The position numbers and the translations under genes are program-made. Positions 45,331 to 54,632 of a stretch of DNA of 64,000 bases are shown piece after piece (the first letter of the stretch is position 1; each line of letters begins with the position of its first letter). Under the pieces are notes generated by a model. The model searched no databases, was not told where the DNA came from, and saw only the letters and a list, made by a program, of their open reading frames with translations. This stretch comes from Clostridium sp. UBA4108 (GTDB taxonomy: Bacteria; Bacillota; Clostridia; Clostridiales; Clostridiaceae). The stretch is from the NCBI GenBank assembly GCA_002381695.1, contig DFXM01000020.1, positions 392,723-456,722 of the forward strand, given 5' to 3'.

Positions 45331-45702
45331 TTATTTTTCAGTTTTAGTAGAATGTTTCTCATTTTCATTAGACTGTTCTTCCTTTCTAATAGGTATTAAT
45401 AATTGTCCATAAGCGTTTGAAAGAAGAAATTTTTCTACATCCACAATATTAGCTTCCACTTCTTCAATGCCTCGGCCTAAAATATAGGCGGAAACAGTGT
45501 TATCCTTCTCAATATTAAAAAAAATCCATCTCAGATAAAATAAAAAATATAATGCTGCTATTATTTCTATTCTACAATCGTCAGGAACTATATAATCAAT
45601 TTTTATACATACTTCATAACCATAACAAAAAAAATCATTATATAGCTGAAGTAATAGAGCATAGCGAAGAGCTCTACGTCTTTCAATAATTACTAAATTC
45701 AT
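45331..45702 (-). CDS. Hypothetical protein, paralogue of the gene at 44535
   Basis: A 123-aa protein with N-terminal RRRALRYALLLQLYNDFF, a conserved CRIEIIAALYFLFY core and ILGRGIEEVEANI near the end, followed by a charged tail. It resembles the 44535 product over most of its length, suggesting duplication around the beta-flower gene. Only a weak ribosome site is seen. Function unknown; first gene of the minus-strand cluster. Confidence 0.6.
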   Translation of the reverse strand: MNLVIIERRRALRYALLLQLYNDFFCYGYEVCIKIDYIVPDDCRIEIIAALYFLFYLRWIFFNIEKDNTVSAYILGRGIEEVEANIVDVEKFLLSNAYGQLLIPIRKEEQSNENEKHSTKTEK

Positions 45703-45908
45703 GTGTAATCAACTCAATTTAGTGTTTGTATATACTATGATTTTCAAAGAAGAAATATGCTTTTTAGAAAAGGGTAATATTTATATGTGCATAGATTTTA
45801 AAACATAGTAAATGTAAAAGTTTCTATTTAGATTGTTAGTTGTAATGAATTATGTAAAAGAAAACTTTGTGAAAAAGGATTATTTTAATTTACATATAAT
45901 TACTATAA

Positions 45909-46441
45909 ATGAGAGTAATGAAATTTTTATTTATATTACTATTTGAAAGTAAGACAATGAAGAAATTTTTATCAGCTATTAACATCCAAAATAGATTTAT
46001 TAATGCAAGTCTTAAAAAGATATTAAATTTAATTGGGATGAGATTAAGAAGAGTCATGCTTAGTAGAATAGTATTACCACTAATAAAATCTACAAAGGTA
46101 GGGATAAATTTAAATGCAGACCAATTAGAATCTGATTATTTAGTAGAATGAAATATATTAGATGTAGTAAAAATGAGTGTAAATACTAAGGTTATTGAAA
46201 CTAATAATGTATCAGCTGCAGCAAAGGATGGTATAGCTCAAACCGTGTTAAACATATGAGAAAGGCTTAGATAAGCTATTAGTAAAAGGGAAAGAAGGCA
46301 TAAATTTTGTAGATACAAAGGAAATAATTTTAGTGAAAAGGGAAGATGGATATATATAGTTAAGTTCAAGGATATAGAAAAGGAGGCATTGATTACTCAA
46401 GAAAATTATGAGGATATGAAAAGGATATTTTTAACAAATTA
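45909..46441 (+). pseudogene. Decayed gene, unknown product
   Basis: A reading frame from ATG 45909 stops at TGA 46149 but continues in the same frame (NILDVVKMSVNTKVIETNN...) to 46260. It then resumes one frame over as EKGLDKLLVKGKEGINFVDT...REDGYI and again after a second shift near 46356 as VKFKDIEKEALITQENYEDM, ending at TAA 46441. One nonsense codon and two frameshifts are the simplest reading. The middle part (INFVDTKEIILVKREDGYI) slightly resembles a LytTR-type domain, not enough to name it. Confidence 0.45.
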
Positions 46442-46461
46442 ATATTTAAGGTGGTGCTCTT

Positions 46462-46911
46462 ATGGATAATATATTTGAAAATATTATATCTCTTAAAATT
46501 TACAACGGTATATTTTTAATAATAGGTGTGTTCATATTAATAACACTAGTGATAAAGTTATTTAAAAATACATTTATAATTCATACTACTAGCGATAGTG
46601 GATGGAAAAATTTTTTCTTATTCACATCAGGTATAATATCTGTATTTTCTAGTGGGAATATGCTACTTATTATACTATATAACAGCATGGATATAGAAGC
46701 ATTAAAAGTTATAGGATTTGGAAGCAATGTGGATGTGGAGTATAGAAATATGCTTATTCAGCATTTAAGAGATAATTTCTCATCCATGATTAGGTTATTA
46801 ATTATAGCGGTCTTAACCTATATTATATATGTGATAATAATGAAGAATATAGAAAAAGAATTAGAGGAAATGAGGAAAAATGTAGTTCATAAGACACTGA
46901 GGAAGCACTAG
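46462..46911 (+). CDS. Hypothetical membrane protein
   Basis: A 149-aa protein with three predicted membrane segments (about 14-34, 50-74, 107-127) and a basic C-terminal tail (KNIEKELEEMRKN). AAGGTGG precedes the ATG. No family recognised. Confidence 0.65.
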   Translation: MDNIFENIISLKIYNGIFLIIGVFILITLVIKLFKNTFIIHTTSDSGWKNFFLFTSGIISVFSSGNMLLIILYNSMDIEALKVIGFGSNVDVEYRNMLIQHLRDNFSSMIRLLIIAVLTYIIYVIIMKNIEKELEEMRKNVVHKTLRKH

Positions 46912-47156
46912 AATCTATTTGTATAAAAAATTAAAATTTTGTAGCATTGAATCCAATAGTCATAAAAGAAGCGTGTTTTAGGGAGGTTTTATTTAGGTAG
47001 TTAACAGAAAAAAATACCCTTAATAGTTTATATAATATTTTATACAATAGTTGTAATATATGGTAAAATAATAATGGCATAACAATACTCAATTTTGCAA
47101 AATTTCTTTATTATATGAAGTTAGTAAATTATAGTTATCTAAAAAGAGAGGTAGAG

Positions 47157-48182
47157 ATGATAAAAAAATTAGATTTAAGGAATAAGGATATATTAAATCA
47201 AATAGTACAGTTACAATTGACATCCTATAGGGTTGAAGCAGACATCATTGGATATGATGAAATTCCGCCCTTAAAAGATACTATTGAGACCTTAAGTAAA
47301 TGTGAGGAAATATTCTATGGTTATTACATGGAAGAAACTTTAGCAGGGCTTATTACCTATGAAATAGAAGACTATACATTGAATATTTGTAGAATTGCTA
47401 TAAGTCCCAATTTTTTTAGAAGAGGTATTGCACAAGAATTAATTAAATTTGTTGAAAAACTAAATAATGACGTAAGAAAAATTATGGTGAGCACCGGAAA
47501 GGAAAATAACCCGGCTGTAAGCTTATATTTAAAGTTAGGATTTCAAAAGGTCAAAGATATTAGTATTTCTAAAGATCTATGTATAACAATGTTTGAAAAA
47601 TATTTGAGAGGTGATTTTAAAGTGAATAGATGTGATTGGTGTAGAGATGATGAACAATATATAAAATATCATGATGAGGAGTGGGGAGTACCTGTACATG
47701 ATGATAGAGTGCATTTTGAATTCTTAGTATTAGAATCAGCACAATCAGGTTTAAGTTGGATAACCATACTTAGAAAGAGAGAAAATTATAGGCTCATTTA
47801 TGACAATTTTGATCCTGAAAAAATAGCTCAATATGGTGAAGAGAGAGTTGAAGAGATGATTTTAAATCCAGGAATTGTAAGGAATAGAAAGAAAATTGAA
47901 GCATCTATAAATAATGCTAAGGTATTTCTTCAAATACAAAAGGAGTTTGGAAGCTATGATAAATACATATGGAGTTTTGTGGATAATAAACCTATAGTTA
48001 ATGGCTATAGTAATATTTCAGAGGTTCCTGCTACCACAGAGCTGTCAGATAAAATAGCTAAAGATTTCAAAAAAAGAGGATTTAAATTTCTAGGTTCCAC
48101 AACCATATATGCTTATCTTCAAGCAGTAGGAATTGTAGATGATCATTTAGATTACTGCTTTAAAAAGAATATATCAAATTAG
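47157..48182 (+). CDS. tag: GNAT acetyltransferase fused to DNA-3-methyladenine glycosylase I
   Basis: A 341-aa two-domain protein. Residues 1-155 are a GNAT fold (RIAISPNFFRRGIAQELIKF, NPAVSLYLKLGFQKV). From about residue 156 follows a complete Tag enzyme that excises 3-methyladenine from DNA: zinc ligands in RCDWC, YHDEEWG and DDHLDYC, catalytic region FEFLVLESAQSGLSW. Start at ATG 47157 after AGAGGT; the ATG at 47115 has no ribosome site. Inside, a GTG at 47622 exactly at the Tag start is preceded by GAGAGGTG, so Tag may also be made alone (186 aa). Confidence 0.88.
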   Translation: MIKKLDLRNKDILNQIVQLQLTSYRVEADIIGYDEIPPLKDTIETLSKCEEIFYGYYMEETLAGLITYEIEDYTLNICRIAISPNFFRRGIAQELIKFVEKLNNDVRKIMVSTGKENNPAVSLYLKLGFQKVKDISISKDLCITMFEKYLRGDFKVNRCDWCRDDEQYIKYHDEEWGVPVHDDRVHFEFLVLESAQSGLSWITILRKRENYRLIYDNFDPEKIAQYGEERVEEMILNPGIVRNRKKIEASINNAKVFLQIQKEFGSYDKYIWSFVDNKPIVNGYSNISEVPATTELSDKIAKDFKKRGFKFLGSTTIYAYLQAVGIVDDHLDYCFKKNISN

Positions 48183-48282
48183 ATATGATAGAAATAGAAT
48201 TAAGAGAGAAGTTCGATGAAAGTGGGAATAGAAACACGTAAATATAGCTATGAGAGTTAGTATCTTAATGGAGGATCTTATT

Positions 48283-48894
48283 TTGAAGGAAATCATTGAA
48301 TATATTGAGAGAAATAATACAAATAAAAGAAGTCTTATAATAGGTATTGATGGTTCAACAGGGGCTGGAAAGTCAACCTTTGTAGAAAATATAAATAAAA
48401 ATTTAATTGCGATGAATTTTAAAGTACAGGTTTTACACATAGATGATTTTATTCATAAACGAAATATTAGATATGATGATTTAAAGGAACAATGGTATTG
48501 TTTTTATTATTTGCAATGGAGATATGATTATTTAAGGAACCAAGTACTAGAGCCTATAAAAAATGGACAAGAGATTAATAAATTAATAGAGATATATGAT
48601 AAAGAAAGAGATGAATACAATTTAGAAGAACTAATAGTAAATAAAGGCACAGTTGTTTTATTGGAGGGTGTATTTTTACAAAAGAAGGAGATTGCATCTT
48701 TTTTAGATTATATTATCTTTTTAGATGTACCAAGAGAAGAAAGATTAAAAAGAGTAGTAGGGAGAGACACATATATAGGGGCAAAAGAAGAGATAGAAAA
48801 CAAATATAGAACACGATATTTTCCAGCAGAAGATAAATATCTGAGGGAATATAATCCAAAAGATAGAGCACATTTTGTATATGTAAATTATTAG
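48283..48894 (+). CDS. Uridine kinase-like P-loop kinase
   Basis: A 203-aa P-loop kinase with Walker A GIDGSTGAGKSTF and later HIDDFIHKR and VPREERLKRVVGRD, as in the uridine kinase/phosphoribulokinase class. The start is taken at TTG 48283, eight bases after GGAGG; ATGs at 48250 and 48268 lack a site. Substrate (uridine or another nucleoside) is not certain. Confidence 0.78.
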   Translation: MKEIIEYIERNNTNKRSLIIGIDGSTGAGKSTFVENINKNLIAMNFKVQVLHIDDFIHKRNIRYDDLKEQWYCFYYLQWRYDYLRNQVLEPIKNGQEINKLIEIYDKERDEYNLEELIVNKGTVVLLEGVFLQKKEIASFLDYIIFLDVPREERLKRVVGRDTYIGAKEEIENKYRTRYFPAEDKYLREYNPKDRAHFVYVNY

Positions 48895-48916
48895 AGGGAA
48901 TGATGAGGAGATATTT

Positions 48917-49714
48917 ATGAGTACGATAAATAATAAAGAAGTGATACTAACCCAATATAAAGATGATAATAATTTAAATTCAAGAATGGCACTTCACAGC
49001 TTTAATGAAAATAAAGTAGATTGGCATCAGTGGAGTTTTGATAAGATGGATTTTAAGGAAGGGGACAACATTCTTGAATTAGGTTGTGGTAATGGGATGC
49101 TTTGGAAGAAGAATAGTGAAAAAATAAATAATAACTGCACAATAACTCTTACAGATATATCAGAGGGTATGCTTAAAAGTGCTAAGGATATGCTTAAGGA
49201 CGTTAATCATAATTTTAAATTTAAAGTTATGGATATTCAAAATATACCTTACCCAGATAATAGTTTTGATGTGATAATAGCAAGGCATATGTTGTATCAT
49301 GTGCCAGATTTAGATAAAGCATTTTCAGAGATAAAGAGAGTATTAAAACCAAAGGGTACTTTTTATGCCACAACCAGTGGAAGTGATGCAATGAAACAGT
49401 TAGGAGAGTTGGTGAGAAATTTTGATGAAAATATTGCTTATTCACCTAGCAAACATATATTAAAGTTTGGACTAGAAAGTGGAAAAATACTATTGGAGAA
49501 ATATTTTGATTTTGTAGTTATGGAGGAATTAAGAGGAAATATTTCAGTATCAAATATAGAACCTATTGTAAGTTATGTACTTTCAACTAATGCTAAGGAA
49601 GTGTTAGTTAGAGATAAATTGTATGAGTTTAGGACATACCTTGAAAAGGAACTTAATAAAAAAGGTAAAATAGATATAACTACAAGTGCAGGCATACTTA
49701 GTGTGAGGAAATAA
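48917..49714 (+). CDS. Class I SAM-dependent methyltransferase
   Basis: A 265-aa methyltransferase: motif I ILELGCGNGMLW, then VMDIQNIPYPDNSFDVIIARHMLYHV (motifs II and III region). The C-terminal 100 residues give no clue to the substrate. Follows the kinase gene by 22 bases. Confidence 0.85.
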   Translation: MSTINNKEVILTQYKDDNNLNSRMALHSFNENKVDWHQWSFDKMDFKEGDNILELGCGNGMLWKKNSEKINNNCTITLTDISEGMLKSAKDMLKDVNHNFKFKVMDIQNIPYPDNSFDVIIARHMLYHVPDLDKAFSEIKRVLKPKGTFYATTSGSDAMKQLGELVRNFDENIAYSPSKHILKFGLESGKILLEKYFDFVVMEELRGNISVSNIEPIVSYVLSTNAKEVLVRDKLYEFRTYLEKELNKKGKIDITTSAGILSVRK

Positions 49715-49778
49715 ATCATGTCTATTATATGTAGTTAAACTATAGTCAAAGGTTTACTTAGGAATTGGAGGAGATTTC

Positions 49779-50405
49779 ATGGAATATAAGATAGGCAAAG
49801 ATGTGCCAACTTTAGAGGAAGCTAGATTATTATTAGAGGAAGGTAGTAAACTTAATCCTGGCCCTTGGATTGAGCATTGTATAAATGCAGGGAGAGCAGC
49901 AGAGCTTATTGCTGAGCAGTGTGAAGGGCTAGATCCAGAGATTGCCTTAGTACTGGGAATGTTACATGATATTGGAGTTAGATATGGTGTTACTTATATG
50001 AAGCATACCCTTTTAGGATATAACTTTGCTATGGAGAAGGGATATCCATTATTAGCAAGGATTTGTTTGACTCATTCTTTTAACATAAATGATATAAGGT
50101 GTTCCTTTGGAAGATGGGATAAATGTAGTGATGAAGAATATAGTTTCGTTAAAGATTATATATCAAATATAGAATATGATGATTATGATAGATTGATACA
50201 GTTATGTGATGCACTAGCCTTACCAGAAGGATATTGTTTAATGGAAAAAAGAATGGTGGATGTAGTACTTAGACATGGAGTACATGAATTTATAATACCA
50301 AAATGGAAGGCCGTTTTTGAAACTAAGGAGTATTTTGAAAAGAAGATGGGAAGATCAATATATAGTGTATTGCCAGGAGTTATAGAGAATACCTTTGAAA
50401 TGTAA
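49779..50405 (+). CDS. HD domain protein
   Basis: A 208-aa protein with HD-domain metal-binding residues: EHC in WIEHCINAGRAAEL, the HD pair in GMLHDIGVRYG, and later histidine (CLTHSF) and Asp (QLCDALAL). Probably a phosphohydrolase; substrate unknown. GGAGG precedes the ATG. Confidence 0.82.
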   Translation: MEYKIGKDVPTLEEARLLLEEGSKLNPGPWIEHCINAGRAAELIAEQCEGLDPEIALVLGMLHDIGVRYGVTYMKHTLLGYNFAMEKGYPLLARICLTHSFNINDIRCSFGRWDKCSDEEYSFVKDYISNIEYDDYDRLIQLCDALALPEGYCLMEKRMVDVVLRHGVHEFIIPKWKAVFETKEYFEKKMGRSIYSVLPGVIENTFEM

Positions 50406-50499
50406 TATCATCGATTTAATATAGTAACTAAATTAGCGTGTGCTTGGGTAGAAAAGCATTTAGGACATTAAGTTTAAATACTTTGAGGAGGCTTATTAT

Positions 50500-51012
50500 A
50501 TGTTCAAGCTTAAGACATTAAGATTAGGAATAGTTCCTTTAGATTCAAAGAATTTAAACATGTGTATAGAGGATTATAAAGAATTTGAACATGCTATAGG
50601 AGCAGTAGATACAAAAATTGTTCTCAGTGAAAGAGAAAAGAAGATTTACAACATAAGACTTAATGACGTGAAGAATAATCCTGATAAGTACGTGTGGTAT
50701 ACTGTTTGGATGATAATTTTAAGAGAAAATAATCATATAATCGGTAATATTATGTTAAAGGGTGAACCAAATGAAAATGGTGAAGTAATAATAGGATATG
50801 CTATTAAAAGGATATACAGATGTAATGGATATATGACAGAAGCACTTGAATCTATGATTCAATGGTGTTTTCAAAATAATAGGGTGAAAAGCGTAGTTGC
50901 TGATACTTTGAAAGAGAATATATCATCACAGAAGGTGCTAGAGAAGATAGGTATGAAGAGATATAAAGAAGATATGGAATGCTATTGGTATAAAATTAGT
51001 AAAGGCTTATGA
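50500..51012 (+). CDS. GNAT family N-acetyltransferase
   Basis: A 170-aa RimJ/RimL-type acetyltransferase with IIGYAIKRIYRCNGYMTEAL (acetyl-CoA loop) and NISSQKVLEKIGMKRY. GAGGAGG precedes the ATG. Substrate unknown. Confidence 0.85.
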   Translation: MFKLKTLRLGIVPLDSKNLNMCIEDYKEFEHAIGAVDTKIVLSEREKKIYNIRLNDVKNNPDKYVWYTVWMIILRENNHIIGNIMLKGEPNENGEVIIGYAIKRIYRCNGYMTEALESMIQWCFQNNRVKSVVADTLKENISSQKVLEKIGMKRYKEDMECYWYKISKGL

Positions 51013-51101
51013 ATTTAAAATTTTATTTAAATTTAGAAAGGAATAAATTTTAGTGAGGGATTAGAGATAAAATTATTTTCTCATTAAAGATAAGGGATAG
51101 T

Positions 51102-51455
51102 ATGAATATAAAATTAAATTCATTATATATTTGCGTTAAAGATATGAAGAGAGCAGTAAATTTTTATGAGAAATTACTTGAACAACCAGTAGATATAGCG
51201 GATGAATTTTTTAGCATTTTTGATATTAAGGGATTTAGATTCTGCTTATTTAATAATAGTAAAATGAATGAAGAGGTAGTGTGGGGAGATAATTGTTTAC
51301 CAAGCTTTGAAGTTGATAATATAAATATATTAATTGAAAAACTAAATAAAATAGAAGCTGAAATAGTATTTCCATTGACTGAAATCAAGAACAATTGGGT
51401 TCTAGAATTTAAGGATAGTGAAGGAAATGATATTGAAGTTTATTGTAAAATTTAA
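51102..51455 (+). CDS. VOC (glyoxalase/bleomycin resistance) superfamily protein
   Basis: A 117-aa protein with the beta-alpha-beta-beta-beta repeats of the vicinal oxygen chelate fold (SLYICVKDMKRAVNFYEKLL at the start, LEFKDSEGNDIEVYCK at the end). Function not predictable; GATAGT before the ATG is a poor ribosome site. Confidence 0.78.
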   Translation: MNIKLNSLYICVKDMKRAVNFYEKLLEQPVDIADEFFSIFDIKGFRFCLFNNSKMNEEVVWGDNCLPSFEVDNINILIEKLNKIEAEIVFPLTEIKNNWVLEFKDSEGNDIEVYCKI

Positions 51456-51584
51456 GAAAGAATATATGGAGAATTTTCAAATATAACCATATAAAAACAT
51501 AACAATAAAACAATATATAAATATATAGTATTTATGTGCTTTTGGAGAGTTTTCATTTTAAAATATAGACGAGGAGTAATGAAA

Positions 51585-52403
51585 ATGAAAAAATATAATT
51601 TAGCAGCTAATTATTCCAAGGAACTTTTAGAATTAATTGATGAAGACATAAATATAGTGGATAGTGTTAAAATTTCTGAGTTTAACAGTGAGGAGTATAT
51701 AAGGGATTATAAAGAGCTGAGAAAGAAGAAACAAATATTTATTCATGGGTTAATACAAAATTTAAATCCAGGGGAAGAATTTTTTCAAGATTCAATAAAC
51801 TTAACGGCGTTAAAGAAGTGTCTAGAACTAACAGATACAAAATATTTATCTACTCATCTTCAATGTGTGGTTAATTATGGAGAAGAAGTGAATAGAAATA
51901 TTTTTTTCAGCAGATGTATTGAGGATGTAAAGTATATAAAAAGTGTTATAGGATTACCTATACATTTAGAAAACACGCATTTTTATTTTCCTAAAGAAGG
52001 AAAAAGCCAAAATTCAAAATTTGTTTGTAAGGGTGAATTTATTAAAGAAGTATTATTAGAAACGGACTCAAAGTTTTTACTTGATATAGCACATGGTCAA
52101 ATAGCAGCATGGCATTTGAATATGAATACTGTGGAGTATTTAAATACATTGCCATTAGAGAAAGTTGAAGAAATCCATATTGTGGGGCCAATTATGATTA
52201 ATGAGGAATTAAGGGACAAGCATGGAGAGATAGATAAGGAAGGATATATACTATTAGATTATGTACTAAAAAACTCCTCAGTATCTACAGTAACCTTAGA
52301 GTATGGTGGAGTTGGAGAAGCTTTTGCCCATAGGTCAAATAAAGAGATTTTAAAGAGACAATTAATCAAGATTAGAGAGGTTCTGAAAAATAATGAGGGA
52401 TAG
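51585..52403 (+). CDS. DUF692/MNIO-like TIM-barrel oxidase
   Basis: A 272-aa TIM-barrel protein in which the metal-ligand set of the DUF692 (multinuclear non-heme iron oxidase) family can be traced: His54, His91, Glu129 (HLENTHFYF), Asp167 and His170 (FLLDIAHGQ), His198 (EIHIVGP), Asp211 and His213 (DKHGEID) and Glu239 (VTLEYGG). Known members modify cysteines in ribosomal peptides (methanobactin, TglH, ChrH). Start ATG 51585 is nine bases after GAGGAG. The next gene, a methyltransferase, overlaps by 11 bases. No precursor peptide gene was found nearby. It could instead be a more general sugar-isomerase-like barrel. Confidence 0.68.
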   Translation: MKKYNLAANYSKELLELIDEDINIVDSVKISEFNSEEYIRDYKELRKKKQIFIHGLIQNLNPGEEFFQDSINLTALKKCLELTDTKYLSTHLQCVVNYGEEVNRNIFFSRCIEDVKYIKSVIGLPIHLENTHFYFPKEGKSQNSKFVCKGEFIKEVLLETDSKFLLDIAHGQIAAWHLNMNTVEYLNTLPLEKVEEIHIVGPIMINEELRDKHGEIDKEGYILLDYVLKNSSVSTVTLEYGGVGEAFAHRSNKEILKRQLIKIREVLKNNEG

Positions 52404-53118
52404 TGTGATAAATGGATATTCAAAGGATTGGTTTGATATATTTTTAAATGAAAGCAATCAACTTTATACAAAGAATGAAGTTGAATTTTTAGAGAGACAG
52501 TTACCTAAGGGTGAATATAAAAAAATATTAGATCTATGTTGTGGTATTGGAAGACATTCCAATTTGTTAGGGGAATTAGGATATAAGGTTATTGGTATAG
52601 ACAGAGATGAAGGTGCCTTAACACAGGCTAGGGAATATGGAAATAAGAACACAACATATATTAAAAAGGATATGAGAGAATTAAATTCCTTAGAGGAAAG
52701 CTATGATGGAATTATAAATCTTTGGCATAGTTTTGGATATTTTGATAAAGAAACCAATGAAACTATTATAAGTGAAATAAGTAGTTTACTAAGAGATTCA
52801 GGAATCTTTATAGTAGATATCTACAATAAAGAATATTTTGACGAACATATAGGAGAAAGAACATTTATAAAGAATAAAGTTGAAATCTATGAGAAGATAG
52901 AAAGAGAAGGAAATAGGTTTAATGTTGAACTTAGCTATAATTCTGGCAAAAATGGAAGGGATGTTTTTCAATGGACACTATACACAAGGGATGAATTCAT
53001 AACTATGTGTAAGAAATTCAGATTAGAATTTTTATTAGGCTGTGAATGGTATGATGAAGAAAAACCTATCAATAATGAATCTGTAAGAATGCAACTTGTT
53101 TTAAAAAAAGTGACTTAA
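52393..53118 (+). CDS. Class I SAM-dependent methyltransferase
   Basis: A 241-aa methyltransferase with motif I ILDLCCGIGRHSNLL, IGIDRDEGALTQARE and DGIINLWHSFGYF. Overlaps the DUF692-like gene by 11 bases, so the two are likely made together. A GTG at 52405 is an alternative start. Substrate unknown. Confidence 0.85.
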   Translation: MRDSVINGYSKDWFDIFLNESNQLYTKNEVEFLERQLPKGEYKKILDLCCGIGRHSNLLGELGYKVIGIDRDEGALTQAREYGNKNTTYIKKDMRELNSLEESYDGIINLWHSFGYFDKETNETIISEISSLLRDSGIFIVDIYNKEYFDEHIGERTFIKNKVEIYEKIEREGNRFNVELSYNSGKNGRDVFQWTLYTRDEFITMCKKFRLEFLLGCEWYDEEKPINNESVRMQLVLKKVT

Positions 53119-53143
53119 AAATATATTATAAGGAGACTGTAAG

Positions 53144-53995
53144 ATGTTAGCAAAAGATTTGTATAAAAAATTGGAAGAGGACTTTATAACTGAGGATATG
53201 CAGGATGTATGGGCTAAATTCATGGGAGAAGTAGAAGAATATCTTAGTGAAAACTTTAAAGAACGAAGTATGGGAATTGTATGTGATTTTGCAGAGAAAA
53301 TAAATAAAGTATACACTGCGGTGTTTCCAACAAAGGAAGTATTTCAGAAAATTATAGATGACAATGTAGAAGATGCAATGGTATTTCTTCATCATCCTTC
53401 AAATTGGGATATAAGAAATGCTTCAAGTGCATTTTATCAAATGGATAGAAATCAACTTGAGGAACTAAAAGAGAGAAAAATATCTATATATAACCTTCAT
53501 GTTCCCTTAGACAATTACAGTAAATACTCAACTAGCAATACTTTAGCTGAAGTTTTAGAGATTAAAGTTGAAGAACCGTTTGCTTATCATAATGGAGCGT
53601 TAAATGGAGTTATTGGCATAACTTCATGTAGAGATATAATGGAACTAAATGAAAGGTTTTCTAAAGTCTTAGGACATGAAACTAAGAGTTATATATATGG
53701 AGATAAAGAGATAAAAGGTGGGAAGGTAGCCATAGTTGCTGGTGGAGGCAATGACACTATTTTCATTAAGGAAATGCTAGAAAAGGATGTTAAGGTTTTG
53801 ATTACTGGTATATCAACTAACAGTGAAAGATATAGAGAAGTTCATGAATTTGAGCGTGAAAATAATATCTGCGTATTAGGTGGAACTCATTATTCTACGG
53901 AGAAATTCGCATGTATGAAGATATGTGATTATTTTAAAGAACTTGAATTACCTTCGATATTTATTGAAGGAGAACCAATTTTAGAGGATATGTAA
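53144..53995 (+). CDS. Nif3-like dinuclear metal center protein
   Basis: A 283-aa Nif3/YqfO-type protein with the metal-binding HHP (MVFLHHPSNWD), NLHVPLDNY and GGTHYSTEKFACM. The family is annotated as GTP cyclohydrolase 1 type 2, but the activity is uncertain. AAGGAG precedes the ATG; 25 bases after the methyltransferase gene. Confidence 0.85.
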   Translation: MLAKDLYKKLEEDFITEDMQDVWAKFMGEVEEYLSENFKERSMGIVCDFAEKINKVYTAVFPTKEVFQKIIDDNVEDAMVFLHHPSNWDIRNASSAFYQMDRNQLEELKERKISIYNLHVPLDNYSKYSTSNTLAEVLEIKVEEPFAYHNGALNGVIGITSCRDIMELNERFSKVLGHETKSYIYGDKEIKGGKVAIVAGGGNDTIFIKEMLEKDVKVLITGISTNSERYREVHEFERENNICVLGGTHYSTEKFACMKICDYFKELELPSIFIEGEPILEDM

Positions 53996-54032
53996 TGTTT
54001 AATAATAAGCCATTTTAAGGGGACTAGAGAAG

Positions 54033-54128
54033 ATGGGCTTTATAAATGAAGGAATAGCTCATAGATTTTTAGAAGTTAATGGAATATGGGAGGATCATAT
54101 ACGTATGTCATTAATAAAAAATAACTAA
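54033..54128 (+). pseudogene. 3' remnant of a GNAT acetyltransferase gene
   Basis: A 31-codon frame reads MGFINEGIAHRFLEVNG then IWEDHIRMSLIKNN, which is the C-terminal end of a RimJ-type acetyltransferase (GF..EGIA.R.L..NG.WEDH). The rest of the domain is absent upstream, where an unrelated gene ends 37 bases before. Confidence 0.6.
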
Positions 54129-54154
54129 AAATTAAAATATAAAGGGGTTTATTT

Positions 54155-54586
54155 ATGAGAGAGGTAAAAAATAAAAATCTATGCAATGCAATGGCAGCGG
54201 TACTATTGCCAGCATTAGGTTATATTATGATGATGTATAGTCAAATAACATTTTTCATCAATTACAGTAAAAAGTCAATTATAATGTTAATTATTATATA
54301 CATTATTTATAGTTTCAGTGTAATTTTATTTTTCAGAAAAAGTAGAAGTAAAATTTCTTTAATTCTTGTTGAAGCCTTTAACGCAATAATGATCAAAGAA
54401 TATTTTAAAGTACCATCAGAATATATATCACAAATTCTAAATGGAAATTTAAATAATACTACAACTGAAATGTCTAGAATATTGTTTCCAATGAGTATGG
54501 CATTTATTATGCTAATATTAAATATTATAGTTCTAATTTATGGGCTTTATAAAATTCTTGAGAAGGTTGAAAAGAAACAAAATTAA
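54155..54586 (+). CDS. Hypothetical membrane protein
   Basis: A 143-aa protein with four predicted membrane segments (about 12-33, 41-60, 65-80 and 112-135) and a charged end. AAAGGGG precedes the ATG. No family recognised. Confidence 0.6.
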   Translation: MREVKNKNLCNAMAAVLLPALGYIMMMYSQITFFINYSKKSIIMLIIIYIIYSFSVILFFRKSRSKISLILVEAFNAIMIKEYFKVPSEYISQILNGNLNNTTTEMSRILFPMSMAFIMLILNIIVLIYGLYKILEKVEKKQN

Positions 54587-54632
54587 AGAGGACTTAAAAA
54601 TTTATTTTTAAGAAGTCGCAAGGAGAATAAAA

